From contig NZ_RBWU01000002.1 in the NCBI RefSeq assembly GCF_003634705.1, positions 620,001 through 684,000 on the forward strand: a stretch of 64,000 nt of DNA, read 5' to 3'. Below, piece after piece: positions 27,483-36,481 of this stretch. The notes beneath the pieces were generated by a model. It had not been told where the DNA came from and searched no databases. It was given only the letters and a program-made list of their open reading frames with translations. Made by a program: the position numbers and the translations under genes. This DNA is from Actinomadura pelletieri DSM 43383 (lineage in GTDB: Bacteria > Actinomycetota > Actinomycetes > Streptosporangiales > Streptosporangiaceae). The stretch's first letter is position 1, and the number at the start of each line of letters is the position of its first letter.

Positions 27483-29756
27483 TCATCGGATGGAGAGCCG
27501 CCGGGCCACCTGGACTCGCGACTGGCAGCCGAGCTTGCGCATCACCTTCCGGAGGTGGTTCACGACCGTCCATTCGGCGATGCCGAGCCTGCGGGCGATG
27601 ACCCGGTTGGTCAGTCCCTCGGCCACCAGCAGCGCGACCTCGAGCTCCCGTTTCGTCAGGATGTCCGCGACATCGGGGGCGGTGTCCGCGGCCGGCTCGT
27701 CGTCCGGTACCAGCCGCAGTGCCTCCGCCCAGGACGGCTCGGCCCCCGCCTGCCAGGCCCGGACGTACTCGTCGGAGGTGAGCGCCTCGCCGGCCGCCGC
27801 GAGAATCGGCATGATCTTCTCGCTCAGCGGTTCCGGCCGTGCCGCGCCCGACCTCTGCCGCAGCCGGTCGGCCGTCCCGAGGACGGCGGTCAGCGGACGC
27901 CAGTCGGTGATCCGGCCCCATCTCCCCAGGATGATCGCCAGCATCTCCAGGCATTCCGGCTGCTCCGCCGTCTCCGGCAGCCGCCCGAGCTGCGCCGCCG
28001 CGTCGGCGAACAGCGCCCTCGTCTCCGCCGAGTCCTGCCCCAGCCAGCGGATGCTCGCGAGGACGTACCGGGTGAGCACCGCGGCACCGAAGTCCTCCCG
28101 TCCGAGTTCCGCCGCCAGCGTCGCCCGCGCCACCTCCTCGGCCCGTCCCAGGCTGCCCGCGTCCCGCAACACCACCGCGAGCCGCCGCATGAGCGAGGTC
28201 CGCTCGTTCGGGTGCGGTGGCTCGGTGTCCGTGGCGAGAGCCTGCTCGTAGTGGTCGCGGGCCCGGTCGAGGTCCCCGGTCGCGTACGCGTCGTCGGCGA
28301 GGAGGATCAGGCAGCGCACCGTGCCGTCCTCGTCGTCCGCCTCGCGGTAGGCGTCCCGAGCTTGGGCCAGGTAGCCGCGCGCCTTCGACACGTCCAGGCG
28401 CATCGCCGTCTCGCCCGCCGTTTCGAGGGTGCGGGCGCGCAGGCGCGGGTCGTCGACGCCGGCGCGCAGGGCCTCCTCGACCAGCTCCAGGCATCGCCGG
28501 TCGTGCGCCTCTCCGGTGGACTGCCCGAGCAGGGCGTTCGCGATCGACGCCATGGCCTCTCCGGCGCCGGCCTCCCGCCAGTAGCCGTACGCCGCCAGCA
28601 GGTCCGCCCGCAGGTCGAGGCCGCCGGTGCCGGTGACCGTGCGGAAGTACTCGGCGTGGGCCCGCCGTAGCACCGGGTGGACCGGGAGGCGCGCGAGCGA
28701 TCCGGCCGCGGCGAGCCGGACGTTGTTCGGAACGCTGAGGATCACTTCGCCGTGGCGTCGTTCACCCGGAACGAGGACGCTCTTGTCGAGGAGCCGTTCC
28801 ATGGTCCGGTAGGTGGCGGCGTCGAATCCGCCCACCACCTCGGCGGCCGCCCGGGTCGTGAACGGGCCCTCGAAGATCGCGAGAGAGGTCAGCAGCGCCC
28901 ATTCGTCCGCGTGGAGACGGGCGAGAACCCATGACGTCAGGTCGCCGACACTCGAATGCCGGGAATAGGGGTGTCGCCCGATCCGCCGGAGGTCGCCGGA
29001 GCCGTGGCCGAAGCGTTCCAGGATCAGGTCGGGTTCGGCCAGCGCGACCTGTGAGGCGGCCAGCTCGATCGTGAACGGAAGCCCCCCGGCCAGGTGGCAG
29101 AGCGTGCCGACGGAGTCCTCGTTCTCCATGGTCAGCGCGAAGTCCGGGCGTACCGCCCGAGCGCAGTGGACGAACAGTTCCACGGCCGGCGAGGTCGCGC
29201 CCGCCGTGCCCTTCGTCGGCAGGGGCCGGAGCCGGACGACCCGTTCCCCGTACAGGCCGATCCGGGTCGTCCCGACGACGACCATCCGTAATCGCGGGCA
29301 GCACCGCCGGATCGTCGTGAGCAGCGGCGCGAGGTCGCCGGCGACGTCCTCGACATGGTCGAACACCACGGTGTGCCCGTCTTCTCCGAGGTGTTCGAGA
29401 CCGTCCGGACTCTCGTGGCGGCGCTCCCGGAGCCGCCGCAGCGTGCGACGGAACGCGGGGACGTCCGCGACCTGCCCGAAGTCGAAGACCTCGACCGTGC
29501 CGTCCGTCCGGTGGCGGCGGAAGAACTCCGTCACCAGCCGGCTCTTGCCCACCCCTGCGGGGCCGGTGACCATGACCACCCCGGCGTCCGGGGCGGTCAG
29601 CGCGGAACCGAGCCGCTCCAGATCGCCGGCGCGGCCGACGAGCGGTGCGGGCGCGGCGGCGTCGTAGCCGGCGGGGCCGACCGCGGTGGGCTGGATCATC
29701 CGGTCGAACAGCAGGTCGGCGACGTCCCCGGCCGCCGCCGCGGCGGCGCCGGTCAT
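27483..29756 (-). CDS. LuxR-family regulator with N-terminal NTPase and TPR-like region (LAL type)
   Basis: 757 residues. The P-loop is GPAGVGKS (65-72) with a downstream VVFDHVED Walker B region; the middle part has helical TPR-like repeats (ARGYLAQARDAYREADDEDG, DLDRARDHYEQAL). The C-terminal LuxR HTH runs from LTKRELEVALLVAEGLTNRVIARRLG to the end. Large ATP-binding LuxR regulators are common pathway-specific activators in actinomycete clusters. It lies 67 bp after the methyltransferase gene, so it may be transcribed with the PKS operon, or from its own promoter. Targets are unknown; the GGCAACAWATTGTCA motif is one candidate. Confidence 0.9.
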   Translation of the reverse strand: MTGAAAAAAGDVADLLFDRMIQPTAVGPAGYDAAAPAPLVGRAGDLERLGSALTAPDAGVVMVTGPAGVGKSRLVTEFFRRHRTDGTVEVFDFGQVADVPAFRRTLRRLRERRHESPDGLEHLGEDGHTVVFDHVEDVAGDLAPLLTTIRRCCPRLRMVVVGTTRIGLYGERVVRLRPLPTKGTAGATSPAVELFVHCARAVRPDFALTMENEDSVGTLCHLAGGLPFTIELAASQVALAEPDLILERFGHGSGDLRRIGRHPYSRHSSVGDLTSWVLARLHADEWALLTSLAIFEGPFTTRAAAEVVGGFDAATYRTMERLLDKSVLVPGERRHGEVILSVPNNVRLAAAGSLARLPVHPVLRRAHAEYFRTVTGTGGLDLRADLLAAYGYWREAGAGEAMASIANALLGQSTGEAHDRRCLELVEEALRAGVDDPRLRARTLETAGETAMRLDVSKARGYLAQARDAYREADDEDGTVRCLILLADDAYATGDLDRARDHYEQALATDTEPPHPNERTSLMRRLAVVLRDAGSLGRAEEVARATLAAELGREDFGAAVLTRYVLASIRWLGQDSAETRALFADAAAQLGRLPETAEQPECLEMLAIILGRWGRITDWRPLTAVLGTADRLRQRSGAARPEPLSEKIMPILAAAGEALTSDEYVRAWQAGAEPSWAEALRLVPDDEPAADTAPDVADILTKRELEVALLVAEGLTNRVIARRLGIAEWTVVNHLRKVMRKLGCQSRVQVARRLSIR

Positions 29757-29823
29757 GGCGATCCCTGCGTCGCGACCCGGGCGGCCGGACGGTGCTGAGC
29801 GGTGGTCATGCCGGACTCGTCTC

Positions 29824-30816
29824 CTAGCGGGCGAAGATCAGGGTGCTGGGGGACGGGGTGGGCTGGAACGACACGTCCTCGAACCCGGCCTTGTCGAGCC
29901 AGGACCGGTAGTCGGCGCGGCGCCAGGTACCGCCGAACCTGCTCTTGAGGAGCATCTCCGCGGCGAAGGTCAGCGGGTAGGGCGGGCCGGTGCGGTCGTC
30001 GTCCACCACATAGTCGGAGATCACCAGCGTTCCACCGGGCTTGAGGGCGCTGCGGATCCTGGCGAAGATCGCCATGTTGTCCTCCGGGCCCTCCTGGTGC
30101 GCGATGTTGGAGTACACGACGATGTCGTACGCCGAGTCGCCGAGGTCGGTGGTGTGGAGGTCGCCGTCGATGTGGCCGACGCGGTCGGCCACGCCCCGCT
30201 CGGTGAGCAGGCGGCGGGCGATCGCGTTGATCGGGGCCCAGTCGAGCTGGGTCGCGCGGGCGGCGGGGTTGAGGTCGAGCCAGATGGCCGAGTAGACGCC
30301 GGATCCGCCGCCGATGTCGAGGATGGAGATCTCACCGGCGTCCGCCAGCCGCAACGTCTCGGCCGCGATCGCCGCGACCGGGACCGACTGGGCGGCGATG
30401 GCCTGGATCAGGTCCTCCCAGTGCGGGTTGTCGGCGACCTCCACCACCGCGTCCGTCACCGGGCCTCCGGCGCGGACCACGTCGGGCAGGTCCGCCAGAG
30501 CCGCCATGTGGCGCATCTTGACCTTGGCGAATCCGGCCAGGCTGGTGGGCCTGCCCTCGACCAGGAAGGCGGACGCCTCGGCGGTGTTGCGGTAACGGCC
30601 GTCGTCCACCTCGACGAGGCCGACGCTCACCAGCCCGTCGAGAAGGGCCTGCGCTCCGCGGTGCGCGATCCCGGCGCGGGCGGCCAGCTGGTCGGTGGTG
30701 GCCGGGCCGTCCTCGAGATGGGTGAAGATCGACAGACTCGCCGCGGTGCCCACGATCCCGGTGGCCCAGTAGCCGGTGATGAGCCGCATGATCCGGTCCG
30801 AGTTCGGCTCGTTCAC
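29824..30816 (-). CDS. SAM-dependent O-methyltransferase (class I, two-domain)
   Basis: 330 residues. The GTG at 30816 overlaps the aminotransferase stop (GTGA). An N-terminal winged-helix dimerisation domain (TTDQLAARAGIAHRGAQALLDGL) is followed by a Rossmann SAM domain with ILDIGGGSGVYS. A His in SNIAHQEGPEDN sits where plant-like and actinomycete O-methyltransferases have their catalytic base. Coupled translation with the aminotransferase and cupin argues for methylation of a naphthoquinone hydroxyl, as 2-O-methylation does in furaquinocin-type pathways. Regiochemistry is not deducible. Confidence 0.88.
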   Translation of the reverse strand: MNEPNSDRIMRLITGYWATGIVGTAASLSIFTHLEDGPATTDQLAARAGIAHRGAQALLDGLVSVGLVEVDDGRYRNTAEASAFLVEGRPTSLAGFAKVKMRHMAALADLPDVVRAGGPVTDAVVEVADNPHWEDLIQAIAAQSVPVAAIAAETLRLADAGEISILDIGGGSGVYSAIWLDLNPAARATQLDWAPINAIARRLLTERGVADRVGHIDGDLHTTDLGDSAYDIVVYSNIAHQEGPEDNMAIFARIRSALKPGGTLVISDYVVDDDRTGPPYPLTFAAEMLLKSRFGGTWRRADYRSWLDKAGFEDVSFQPTPSPSTLIFAR

Positions 30817-31982
30817 GCCGCGCCTCCCTGCTTCTCGGTGGTGGGACGTCGGTGTTCCCTCAGCGCGGCGCGCAGCGCCACCCCGACCCGCTCGACCTGC
30901 TCGTCGGTGAGTTCGGCGTGCATGGGGATGGCGAGCTGCCGTTTGAAGAGGTCCGCGGAGACGGGACACGTCTGATCGCTCTGGTAGACGGGTTGCAGAT
31001 GGCTCGCCCAGGTGCCGTGCCCGCAGCCGATGCCCTGGGAGCGCAGGTCGGCGGCGACGCCCGCGCGGTCCACGCTCGGGTCGAGCGTCACCAGGTACGA
31101 CTGCCAGGCGTGGGTGCGGTCGTCCGGGACATGCGGCGGCGTGACCAGCTCTTCGTCCTTGAGCAGCTCGCCGTAGCGGGCCGCCACCGCGCGCCGCCGG
31201 TCCAGCATGGCGTCGACGCGGCCCAACTGGACCTGGAGAATCGCGGCGGCGATGTCGGAGAGCTTGTAGTTGTAGCCGATCTCGGTGAACTCCGGGATCG
31301 GCAGCCCGATGATCCGGGCCTTGTCGAAGATGCTGCCGATGCCGAAGGACGACCGTAGCCGCACGTCCGCGGCGAGTTCCGGATCGGTGGCGAGCAGCGC
31401 CCCGCCCTCGCCGCTGGTGATGCCCTTGCGTCCGTGGAAGGACAGGCAGGCGATCGGAGCGAGCGCGCCCGCGGGACGTCCCCGATAGGTCGCGCCGACC
31501 GCGCACGCGGCGTCCTCGATGAGGAACAGGCCGTGGCGTTCGGTGATCGAGGACAGCTCCGCGTAGTCGGCGGGCAGGCCGACGGTGTCCACCGCGATGA
31601 CGCCCACGGTCCGGGAGGTGATCAGGTCCGTGACGGCACGCGGGTCGATCGTGCCGGTGTCGGGACGCACATCGGCGAAGACGGGTGACGCGCCGACATG
31701 GCGGACGGCGTGGGCGGGAGCCGGGAACGTGTAGTCGGCGACGATCACCTCGTCGCCCGGCGCGACGCCGATCGCGAGCAGGCTCAGGTGCAGCGCGGCG
31801 GCGCAGCTGCTCAGCGCGACCGCGTCACCGACGCCGTGGCGTTCGACCAGCGCCCGCTCCAGGGCCTTGCCCCGGGGGCCCTGACCGGCCGTCCAGTCCG
31901 AGGCGAACACCTCGGCGACGGCCGCCAGTTCTTGTTCTCCCAGACTCGCGTGAACCAGGGGGATCGGATTCAAGATGGCCAC
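30813..31982 (-). CDS. DegT/DnrJ/EryC1-type PLP aminotransferase
   Basis: 389 residues. The PLP lysine is Lys186 in SFHGRKGITSGEGG; ALSSCAAALHLSL (56-68) and IEDAACAVGA (154-164) complete the cofactor site. This fold usually aminates keto-sugars, but no sugar biosynthesis genes or glycosyltransferase are present here. In THN-derived meroterpenoid pathways a related PLP enzyme aminates flaviolin at C-8 (Fur3-type chemistry), and that fits the position between cupin and methyltransferase. It begins 14 bp after the cupin stop. Confidence 0.9.
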   Translation of the reverse strand: MAILNPIPLVHASLGEQELAAVAEVFASDWTAGQGPRGKALERALVERHGVGDAVALSSCAAALHLSLLAIGVAPGDEVIVADYTFPAPAHAVRHVGASPVFADVRPDTGTIDPRAVTDLITSRTVGVIAVDTVGLPADYAELSSITERHGLFLIEDAACAVGATYRGRPAGALAPIACLSFHGRKGITSGEGGALLATDPELAADVRLRSSFGIGSIFDKARIIGLPIPEFTEIGYNYKLSDIAAAILQVQLGRVDAMLDRRRAVAARYGELLKDEELVTPPHVPDDRTHAWQSYLVTLDPSVDRAGVAADLRSQGIGCGHGTWASHLQPVYQSDQTCPVSADLFKRQLAIPMHAELTDEQVERVGVALRAALREHRRPTTEKQGGAA

Positions 31983-31996
31983 CTCCGGCGGCGATG

Positions 31997-32521
31997 TCAG
32001 GAGGCCGGCGGCCCGTAGCGAAGCGGCGTGATCTGGTGGACGTCATAACGGTCGCGGAGCCGCTGGACGGCACCCGAATCGACGTCCGGGCCATGCGCGA
32101 AGATCTCGCAGATCTCTTCGAAATAGCGTTCGTGGGCGGGCGGCGGAAAACTTTGGAAGAGCATTCGCGCCGGCTTGTCGGTGGGGTTTCTGAACGCGTG
32201 GGGGCATCCGTTCGGAACGAACATGCAACTGCCCGCACCGGCGCGGACGACCCGGTCACCCTCGGGCGACTCCCAGTCCTGCCAGCCGTCCTCCGTGCGT
32301 TCGACCGGCTCGAACGCGAAGAGGTCGACCTCTCCCTCGATGACGTAGAAGAATTCCTTCCCGTCCTCATGGGTGTGCGCGCCGACATCGAAGCCGGGCG
32401 GCACGATCACCTCGAAGCACGACGCGAAGCCGCCGTCGGCGCCGGTGACCTTGAAGGTGACCTCCTGCGCCTTGGTGACGAGCCTGCGGCCCTGTCCGGG
32501 CGGGACGACCAGGCCATTCAT
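31997..32521 (-). CDS. Cupin-domain oxygenase-like protein
   Basis: 174 residues. The ATG at 32521 overlaps the type III PKS stop (ATGA). Metal ligands of the first cupin motif are His49, His51 and Glu56 (HTHEDGKE), and His108 (NGCPHAF) comes from the second. Cupins encoded next to THN synthases oxidise THN to flaviolin, and translational coupling to the PKS strongly suggests that role here. It could instead be a non-enzymatic or isomerase cupin; the complete ligand set favours catalysis. Confidence 0.85.
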   Translation of the reverse strand: MNGLVVPPGQGRRLVTKAQEVTFKVTGADGGFASCFEVIVPPGFDVGAHTHEDGKEFFYVIEGEVDLFAFEPVERTEDGWQDWESPEGDRVVRAGAGSCMFVPNGCPHAFRNPTDKPARMLFQSFPPPAHERYFEEICEIFAHGPDVDSGAVQRLRDRYDVHQITPLRYGPPAS

Positions 32522-33657
32522 GCGATTCCCCCCTTCGTGGTGTGCGCGAGGTCGCGCGCCAGATAGCCCGCCGACGCGGGGATCGAACCGGACTCCATGG
32601 GGAGCGGCGTGCCCGTGCTCCAGCGGCCCACCGCCATCTCCGCGGTGATGCCAGGACCGAAACCGGCGATGATCCCGGTGGCGCCCGCCGGCATCGAGCC
32701 CTCCTCGAACAGCCTGCGTAAGGCTTCCAGGACGACGACGCTGGCGATGTTCCCGTAGTCGGTCAACGTCGCCCAGCTGTGCCGGAACATGTCGTTGTCG
32801 ACGTCGAGGAACTTCGCCAGGTCGTGCAGGATTCGCGGGCCGCCCGCGTGGATGATGTAGAAGTCCAGCTTGGAGGCGTCCCAGCCGTGGTCGTCGGCGA
32901 GGTCGCGCAGCACGGGCGCGAGGGGCTCCATCGTGCCCGGCACCCGGCGGTCCAGGAGGAAGTGGAAGCCGGTGGCGCGTACCGCGTACGAGATCCAGTC
33001 CTCGGTGTCGGGGATGAGGTACGAGGCGTTGCGTTCCAGCGCGACGCCGGTGCCGCCGTGGCCCCGCACCACGGCCGCTCCGACGGCGTCGCCGAACAGG
33101 CCGTCCGACAGCAGCGACCCGACACCGTCGTCCGTCGGCTGGTAGCACAGCGAGCACAGCTCGCAGGCGACGATCAGGACGTTGTACTCGGGGTACGCCG
33201 TGCAGAAGTCATGGGCGCGTCCGATCGCGGCGCCGCCCGCCGCGCAGCCGAGCTGGGCGATCGGGACCTGCCGGGTGTCGGACCGGAACCCCATGTTGTT
33301 GATCAGCCAGGCGGTGAGCGACGGCATCAGGAACCCGGTGCACGACACGTAGATGATGACGTCGATGTCCCGTGTCGTCAGGTCCGCGTTCGCCAGCGCC
33401 TCCTCGATGACCGGGGGGCACCGCCTCTTGGACTCCAGCTCGTAGATGCGGTTGCGCTCCTCGAAACCCGGATGTTCGAGCGCCTTCTCGATCGGCTGGA
33501 CGATATGTCTTTTACGCACCCCGGTTCTTTCGATCAATCGGAGCGCCAATGGAAGTTGCGGCTTTCCCGCATGCACCTTCTTGGCGAATTCCAGGGTGTC
33601 TTCCATGGTGATGACGTATTCCGGCACGCTCACCGCTGGCTTACAAAGAGTCGGCAT
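32518..33657 (-). CDS. rppA: Type III polyketide synthase, 1,3,6,8-tetrahydroxynaphthalene synthase type
   Basis: 379 residues, chalcone-synthase fold. The catalytic triad is Cys138 (AQLGCAAGG), His270 (IIHAGGP) and Asn303 (YGNIAS), and Cys106 (VSCTGFLMPS) is also present; these four positions match the known THN synthase of Streptomyces exactly. It should condense five malonyl-CoA units into THN, which oxidises to flaviolin. The ATG at 33657 heads an operon with cupin, aminotransferase and methyltransferase genes. SARP-type repeats lie 80-100 bp upstream. Confidence 0.94.
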   Translation of the reverse strand: MPTLCKPAVSVPEYVITMEDTLEFAKKVHAGKPQLPLALRLIERTGVRKRHIVQPIEKALEHPGFEERNRIYELESKRRCPPVIEEALANADLTTRDIDVIIYVSCTGFLMPSLTAWLINNMGFRSDTRQVPIAQLGCAAGGAAIGRAHDFCTAYPEYNVLIVACELCSLCYQPTDDGVGSLLSDGLFGDAVGAAVVRGHGGTGVALERNASYLIPDTEDWISYAVRATGFHFLLDRRVPGTMEPLAPVLRDLADDHGWDASKLDFYIIHAGGPRILHDLAKFLDVDNDMFRHSWATLTDYGNIASVVVLEALRRLFEEGSMPAGATGIIAGFGPGITAEMAVGRWSTGTPLPMESGSIPASAGYLARDLAHTTKGGIA

Positions 33658-33708
33658 GCCTGGTATCCACCTTCGGTAGCTGAGAGTTCCCCGTGGCCTT
33701 CCGGCAGA

Positions 33709-33757
33709 AATATCCTCGCCTGGTGCTCTTGCTATCGGCTTGGCGTCGACTTGGGCG
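33709..33757 (-). promoter_or_regulatory. SARP-type repeats and -10 upstream of the PKS operon
   Basis: TTGGGCG (33751) and TTGGCGT (33740) are 11 bp apart, with a weaker TTGCTAT at 33729; on the coding strand these read CGCCCAA, ACGCCAA and ATAGCAA. A GATATT hexamer at 33709-33714 is a plausible -10. The spacing fits a SARP activator binding one DNA face. Confidence 0.65.
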
Positions 33758-33767
33758 GTAATGGCGC

Positions 33768-35405
33768 TCAGGCCACGCCCTGAAGCAGCGCCGCCGCACC
33801 GTGCACCCGGGCCCGGACGTGACCGAACGCGAGAAGCACGGGCACGTCGGTCAGGATCGGGAAGTGGTACGGGAACGGGCGGGGGCCGACCATGTCGGGC
33901 GGCCCGTCGTAGCCGCCGTCCGCGTTCTGGCGGTCGAGCAGCCACGTCAGGGCGCGTCCGATCGGTTCGGGGTCGGTGCCGTAGCACAGTGTGATCAGAC
34001 CGCAGGCGGTGCTGATGTCGTCGCTGGGATCGCCGGGCTGCATCCCCCAGCCGCCGTCGGCGTTCTGCGTCTCGCGGACCGAGCGCTCGATCCGTTCGAC
34101 GAGTCCGGCCGTGCGGTGGTCGTCCGGTCGCGCGCCGCACGCCGCGAGCCGCGCGCGGAAGATGGTGTGCAGGCGGCTGCGGCTCCAACCGGGCTCGAAA
34201 CCGCCGTCCGGCAACTGGCTCTCGGCGAGAGACGCCAGCGCCCGGTCCCGGGCGGGCGCGGTGTGCGGATGGGGTATGAGGGCGTTGACGGCGGCGGCCG
34301 TCATGCACGGCTCCGACGACGCGCCGGCGACGTAGGTGGGGAAACCGCCGTCCTCGCCCTGGACGGCGAGCAGCGCGTCCACCCCGCGCCGCACGGACTC
34401 GCCGAACGCGGACGGGTCGGTGGCCTGGAGGAACTCCAGGGCGCACGAGGTGTCGTCGACATCGTTCAGCGCCACGTCGGTGGACATGGACCAGCCGCCG
34501 CTCAGCGCCGAGCCGCGCGAGAGCGATGGGCGTACGGCGCCGCCCTGGTGCGCGACGAGCATCCCCGCCATCGTCCGCAGCAGGCTCCGCGGAGCACCGG
34601 CGGCGGCGAGCCCCATTCCGGCGGTCGACGTGCACCAGTTGTGCATCGCCGCCACGAACGGGAAGCCGCCGTCGTCCCGCTGGTACCTGAGCAACGTGTC
34701 GAGGCCCGCGCGGACGGTCGCCTCGTGCCCGGGGACGCCGGCGAGCCCGTGCAGCGTCAGCACGTGCATCAGCACGTAGCCCTCCCACACCGTGTTCGCC
34801 GGGTCGACGGCGACCAGCGTCCGCGACGCGGCGTCGGTGGCCTCGTTGCGGACCCCGGCGGCGTTGGCGAGGATCAGCGTCACCGCCGCCTGCTGGACGA
34901 CGGCCCAGGAGTGCATCGGGTCCGTGGGCGCCTTCGCGTCGGGCGCGGGCGCGGCGTCGGGCGGCAGCGGGAACCCGAGGACCGACAGCACCGCGTACAC
35001 CATCATGCGGCGCCGGGCGGAGATGAACCCGGGCGCGGCGCCGAGGACGCCGTCCGTCAGCTTCGCGATGAGGTCGGCGTCGTCGGCGGGCTCGCGGCCC
35101 GTGGCCCGTCCGATGGCGAGTTCGGCGAGGACGCGGTCGAGTTCGTCCGGGGCGTCGCGGTGCGCGCGGAGGAAGCCGAGGAGGCGGTCCCGGGCGGGTG
35201 AGGTCGTCCCGGCGCGCACCATCAGCGTCAGCGCGAGCGCCGACTCCAGCACCCGGCTCTGACACTCCTCGCGTAACGCGCCGTCGGGATCGACCCTGCG
35301 GCCGACGTGCGCGAGCAGCCGGGTGGTGGCCTGGCGTACATGGTCCCGGTCGACCTCGGCGGGCCACGGTACCGGGGGCAGGCGCGTCACGTCCGGTGGT
35401 CTCAT
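33768..35405 (-). CDS. Class II terpene cyclase-like protein (DxDD, squalene-cyclase-type repeats)
   Basis: 545 residues. The ATG at 35405 follows GGAG by 6 nt. The protein is an alpha-barrel with five QW-like repeats (QRDDGGF near 242, QGEDGGF near 349, QLPDGGF near 397, QNADGGW near 447, QNADGGY near 493). The general-acid motif is DVDDTS with Asp315, Asp317 and Asp318, as in bacterial class II diterpene cyclases; no class I DDxxD is seen. It would protonate a terminal isoprene and cyclise either a polyprenyl diphosphate or a prenylated aromatic. It is on the transcript of the prenyltransferase, 92 bp after it, which favours a meroterpenoid substrate. Confidence 0.88.
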   Translation of the reverse strand: MRPPDVTRLPPVPWPAEVDRDHVRQATTRLLAHVGRRVDPDGALREECQSRVLESALALTLMVRAGTTSPARDRLLGFLRAHRDAPDELDRVLAELAIGRATGREPADDADLIAKLTDGVLGAAPGFISARRRMMVYAVLSVLGFPLPPDAAPAPDAKAPTDPMHSWAVVQQAAVTLILANAAGVRNEATDAASRTLVAVDPANTVWEGYVLMHVLTLHGLAGVPGHEATVRAGLDTLLRYQRDDGGFPFVAAMHNWCTSTAGMGLAAAGAPRSLLRTMAGMLVAHQGGAVRPSLSRGSALSGGWSMSTDVALNDVDDTSCALEFLQATDPSAFGESVRRGVDALLAVQGEDGGFPTYVAGASSEPCMTAAAVNALIPHPHTAPARDRALASLAESQLPDGGFEPGWSRSRLHTIFRARLAACGARPDDHRTAGLVERIERSVRETQNADGGWGMQPGDPSDDISTACGLITLCYGTDPEPIGRALTWLLDRQNADGGYDGPPDMVGPRPFPYHFPILTDVPVLLAFGHVRARVHGAAALLQGVA

Positions 35406-35480
35406 TGCATGCTCCGATCTCGATGCGGGGGAGACAGGGGGTGGGGGCGGGGTGGCGGACGTGAGAGGTCGCCCGAAAAT

Positions 35481-35512
35481 GTCAGACCGGGTCTTTGTCA
35501 GACCGGGTCTTT
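35481..35512. repeat. 16-bp perfect tandem duplication
   Basis: GTCAGACCGGGTCTTT occurs twice, head to tail (35481-35496, 35497-35512). The prenyltransferase stop codon lies in the second copy, so the first follows it directly as extra sequence. Confidence 0.85.
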
Positions 35513-36457
35513 GATGGCGCCGTCGGAAAGCTGCATCATGTCCAGCACTCTGGGCTGCCACCGGTAATAGGACTGGAGTTTGTAGTACTCGCCCTGAGGT
35601 GACGACGCGACGGCGTAGACGAATCTCTGGTCCGAGTCCGAGCTCCGGACGTAACTCACGAACCGTTCGATCCGCGGGTCGAGCGGGACGGGAAGTTCCG
35701 CCGGATCGGCGGTGGCGACGGCGAAGCAGATCCGTTCGAGCCTTGGCGAGTCCCAGTTCAGGGTCACGTAGATTCCGAACGCGCGCTTGGCGAGCGTGAG
35801 CATCTGCTCGCTCGGCTCGCCCTGGCCGAGTTCGTCGAGCATCGACCGTACGGTTTCCGGCTCGAAGCATTGGGCGGGCTGCTCACCGAAATACACGTTG
35901 ACCGTTCTGCTCCGGTAGTCGATGCCGAGCAGACCCGCCTTGTCACCGAGGCGGTGGCGGGCGAAGAAGTCGACGCTCTCGCCGAGGCCGCGCGGCATCG
36001 AGGGAAGGGCGGCGAGCCGCGACACTTCCTGAAGGTGGCCGCGGCGCAGCACCGCCCAGATCTTCTTGAGGCCGCCGACGACCCCGAAGTCGATTCCGTA
36101 GCAGTCGAGGGGGCAGCCCGCCGCGATGTCCGACAGAAGCGTCCCTGCGGGATGGTCGCCGTCGGCGATGAAACCGTTCGACACGGCGAGGCCGTACGGA
36201 TCGACGTCGAGCGGAATCGAGAAACGGCAGTCGAGCTCGCCCGCGTGGCGTTCACCGGTCGCCACCCTGAAGGCGACCACGGCGTCCGCGAGCGCCTCAC
36301 CGTACACGGTCAGGATGGGCAGGACCTTGTCCGGCGAACAGGGCACCTCCAGCAGCCGGGCCGATTCCTCGATGACGGAATAGAGACCCGACACCGATTC
36401 CGACGGATTCGTTCCGGCGATTCCGGTCGCGGCGGTGTTCACGCTCTTGTGATCCAT
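35498..36457 (-). CDS. ABBA-fold aromatic prenyltransferase (NphB/CloQ family)
   Basis: 319 residues, the usual size. Landmarks shared with NphB-type enzymes are VIEESARLLEVPCSPDKVLP at the N-terminus, ELDCRFSIP, GGLKKIWA, LSAIPSMP-like LAALPSMPRG, RTVNVYFGE, YVTLNWDSPRLERICFAV and EYYKLQSYYRW at the C-terminus. These enzymes have a ten-stranded barrel and transfer a prenyl group to an aromatic ring without a DDxxD motif. The expected acceptor is a flaviolin or aminoflaviolin derivative. The ATG at 36457 lies just downstream of five 11-bp-spaced SARP repeats. Confidence 0.94.
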   Translation of the reverse strand: MDHKSVNTAATGIAGTNPSESVSGLYSVIEESARLLEVPCSPDKVLPILTVYGEALADAVVAFRVATGERHAGELDCRFSIPLDVDPYGLAVSNGFIADGDHPAGTLLSDIAAGCPLDCYGIDFGVVGGLKKIWAVLRRGHLQEVSRLAALPSMPRGLGESVDFFARHRLGDKAGLLGIDYRSRTVNVYFGEQPAQCFEPETVRSMLDELGQGEPSEQMLTLAKRAFGIYVTLNWDSPRLERICFAVATADPAELPVPLDPRIERFVSYVRSSDSDQRFVYAVASSPQGEYYKLQSYYRWQPRVLDMMQLSDGAIKDPV

Positions 36458-36481
36458 GCTTTCCAGGTTCGACCACGCTGC

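Noticed and set aside
30813..31982. Aminosugar biosynthesis enzyme
   Set aside because: The DegT fold would allow it, but no NDP-sugar synthesis or glycosyltransferase gene is present in the cluster.
33768..35405. Squalene-hopene cyclase or protein prenyltransferase beta subunit
   Set aside because: Length (545), DVDDTS motif and cluster context fit a class II di- or meroterpenoid cyclase better; zinc-ligand patterns of protein prenyltransferases are not evident.
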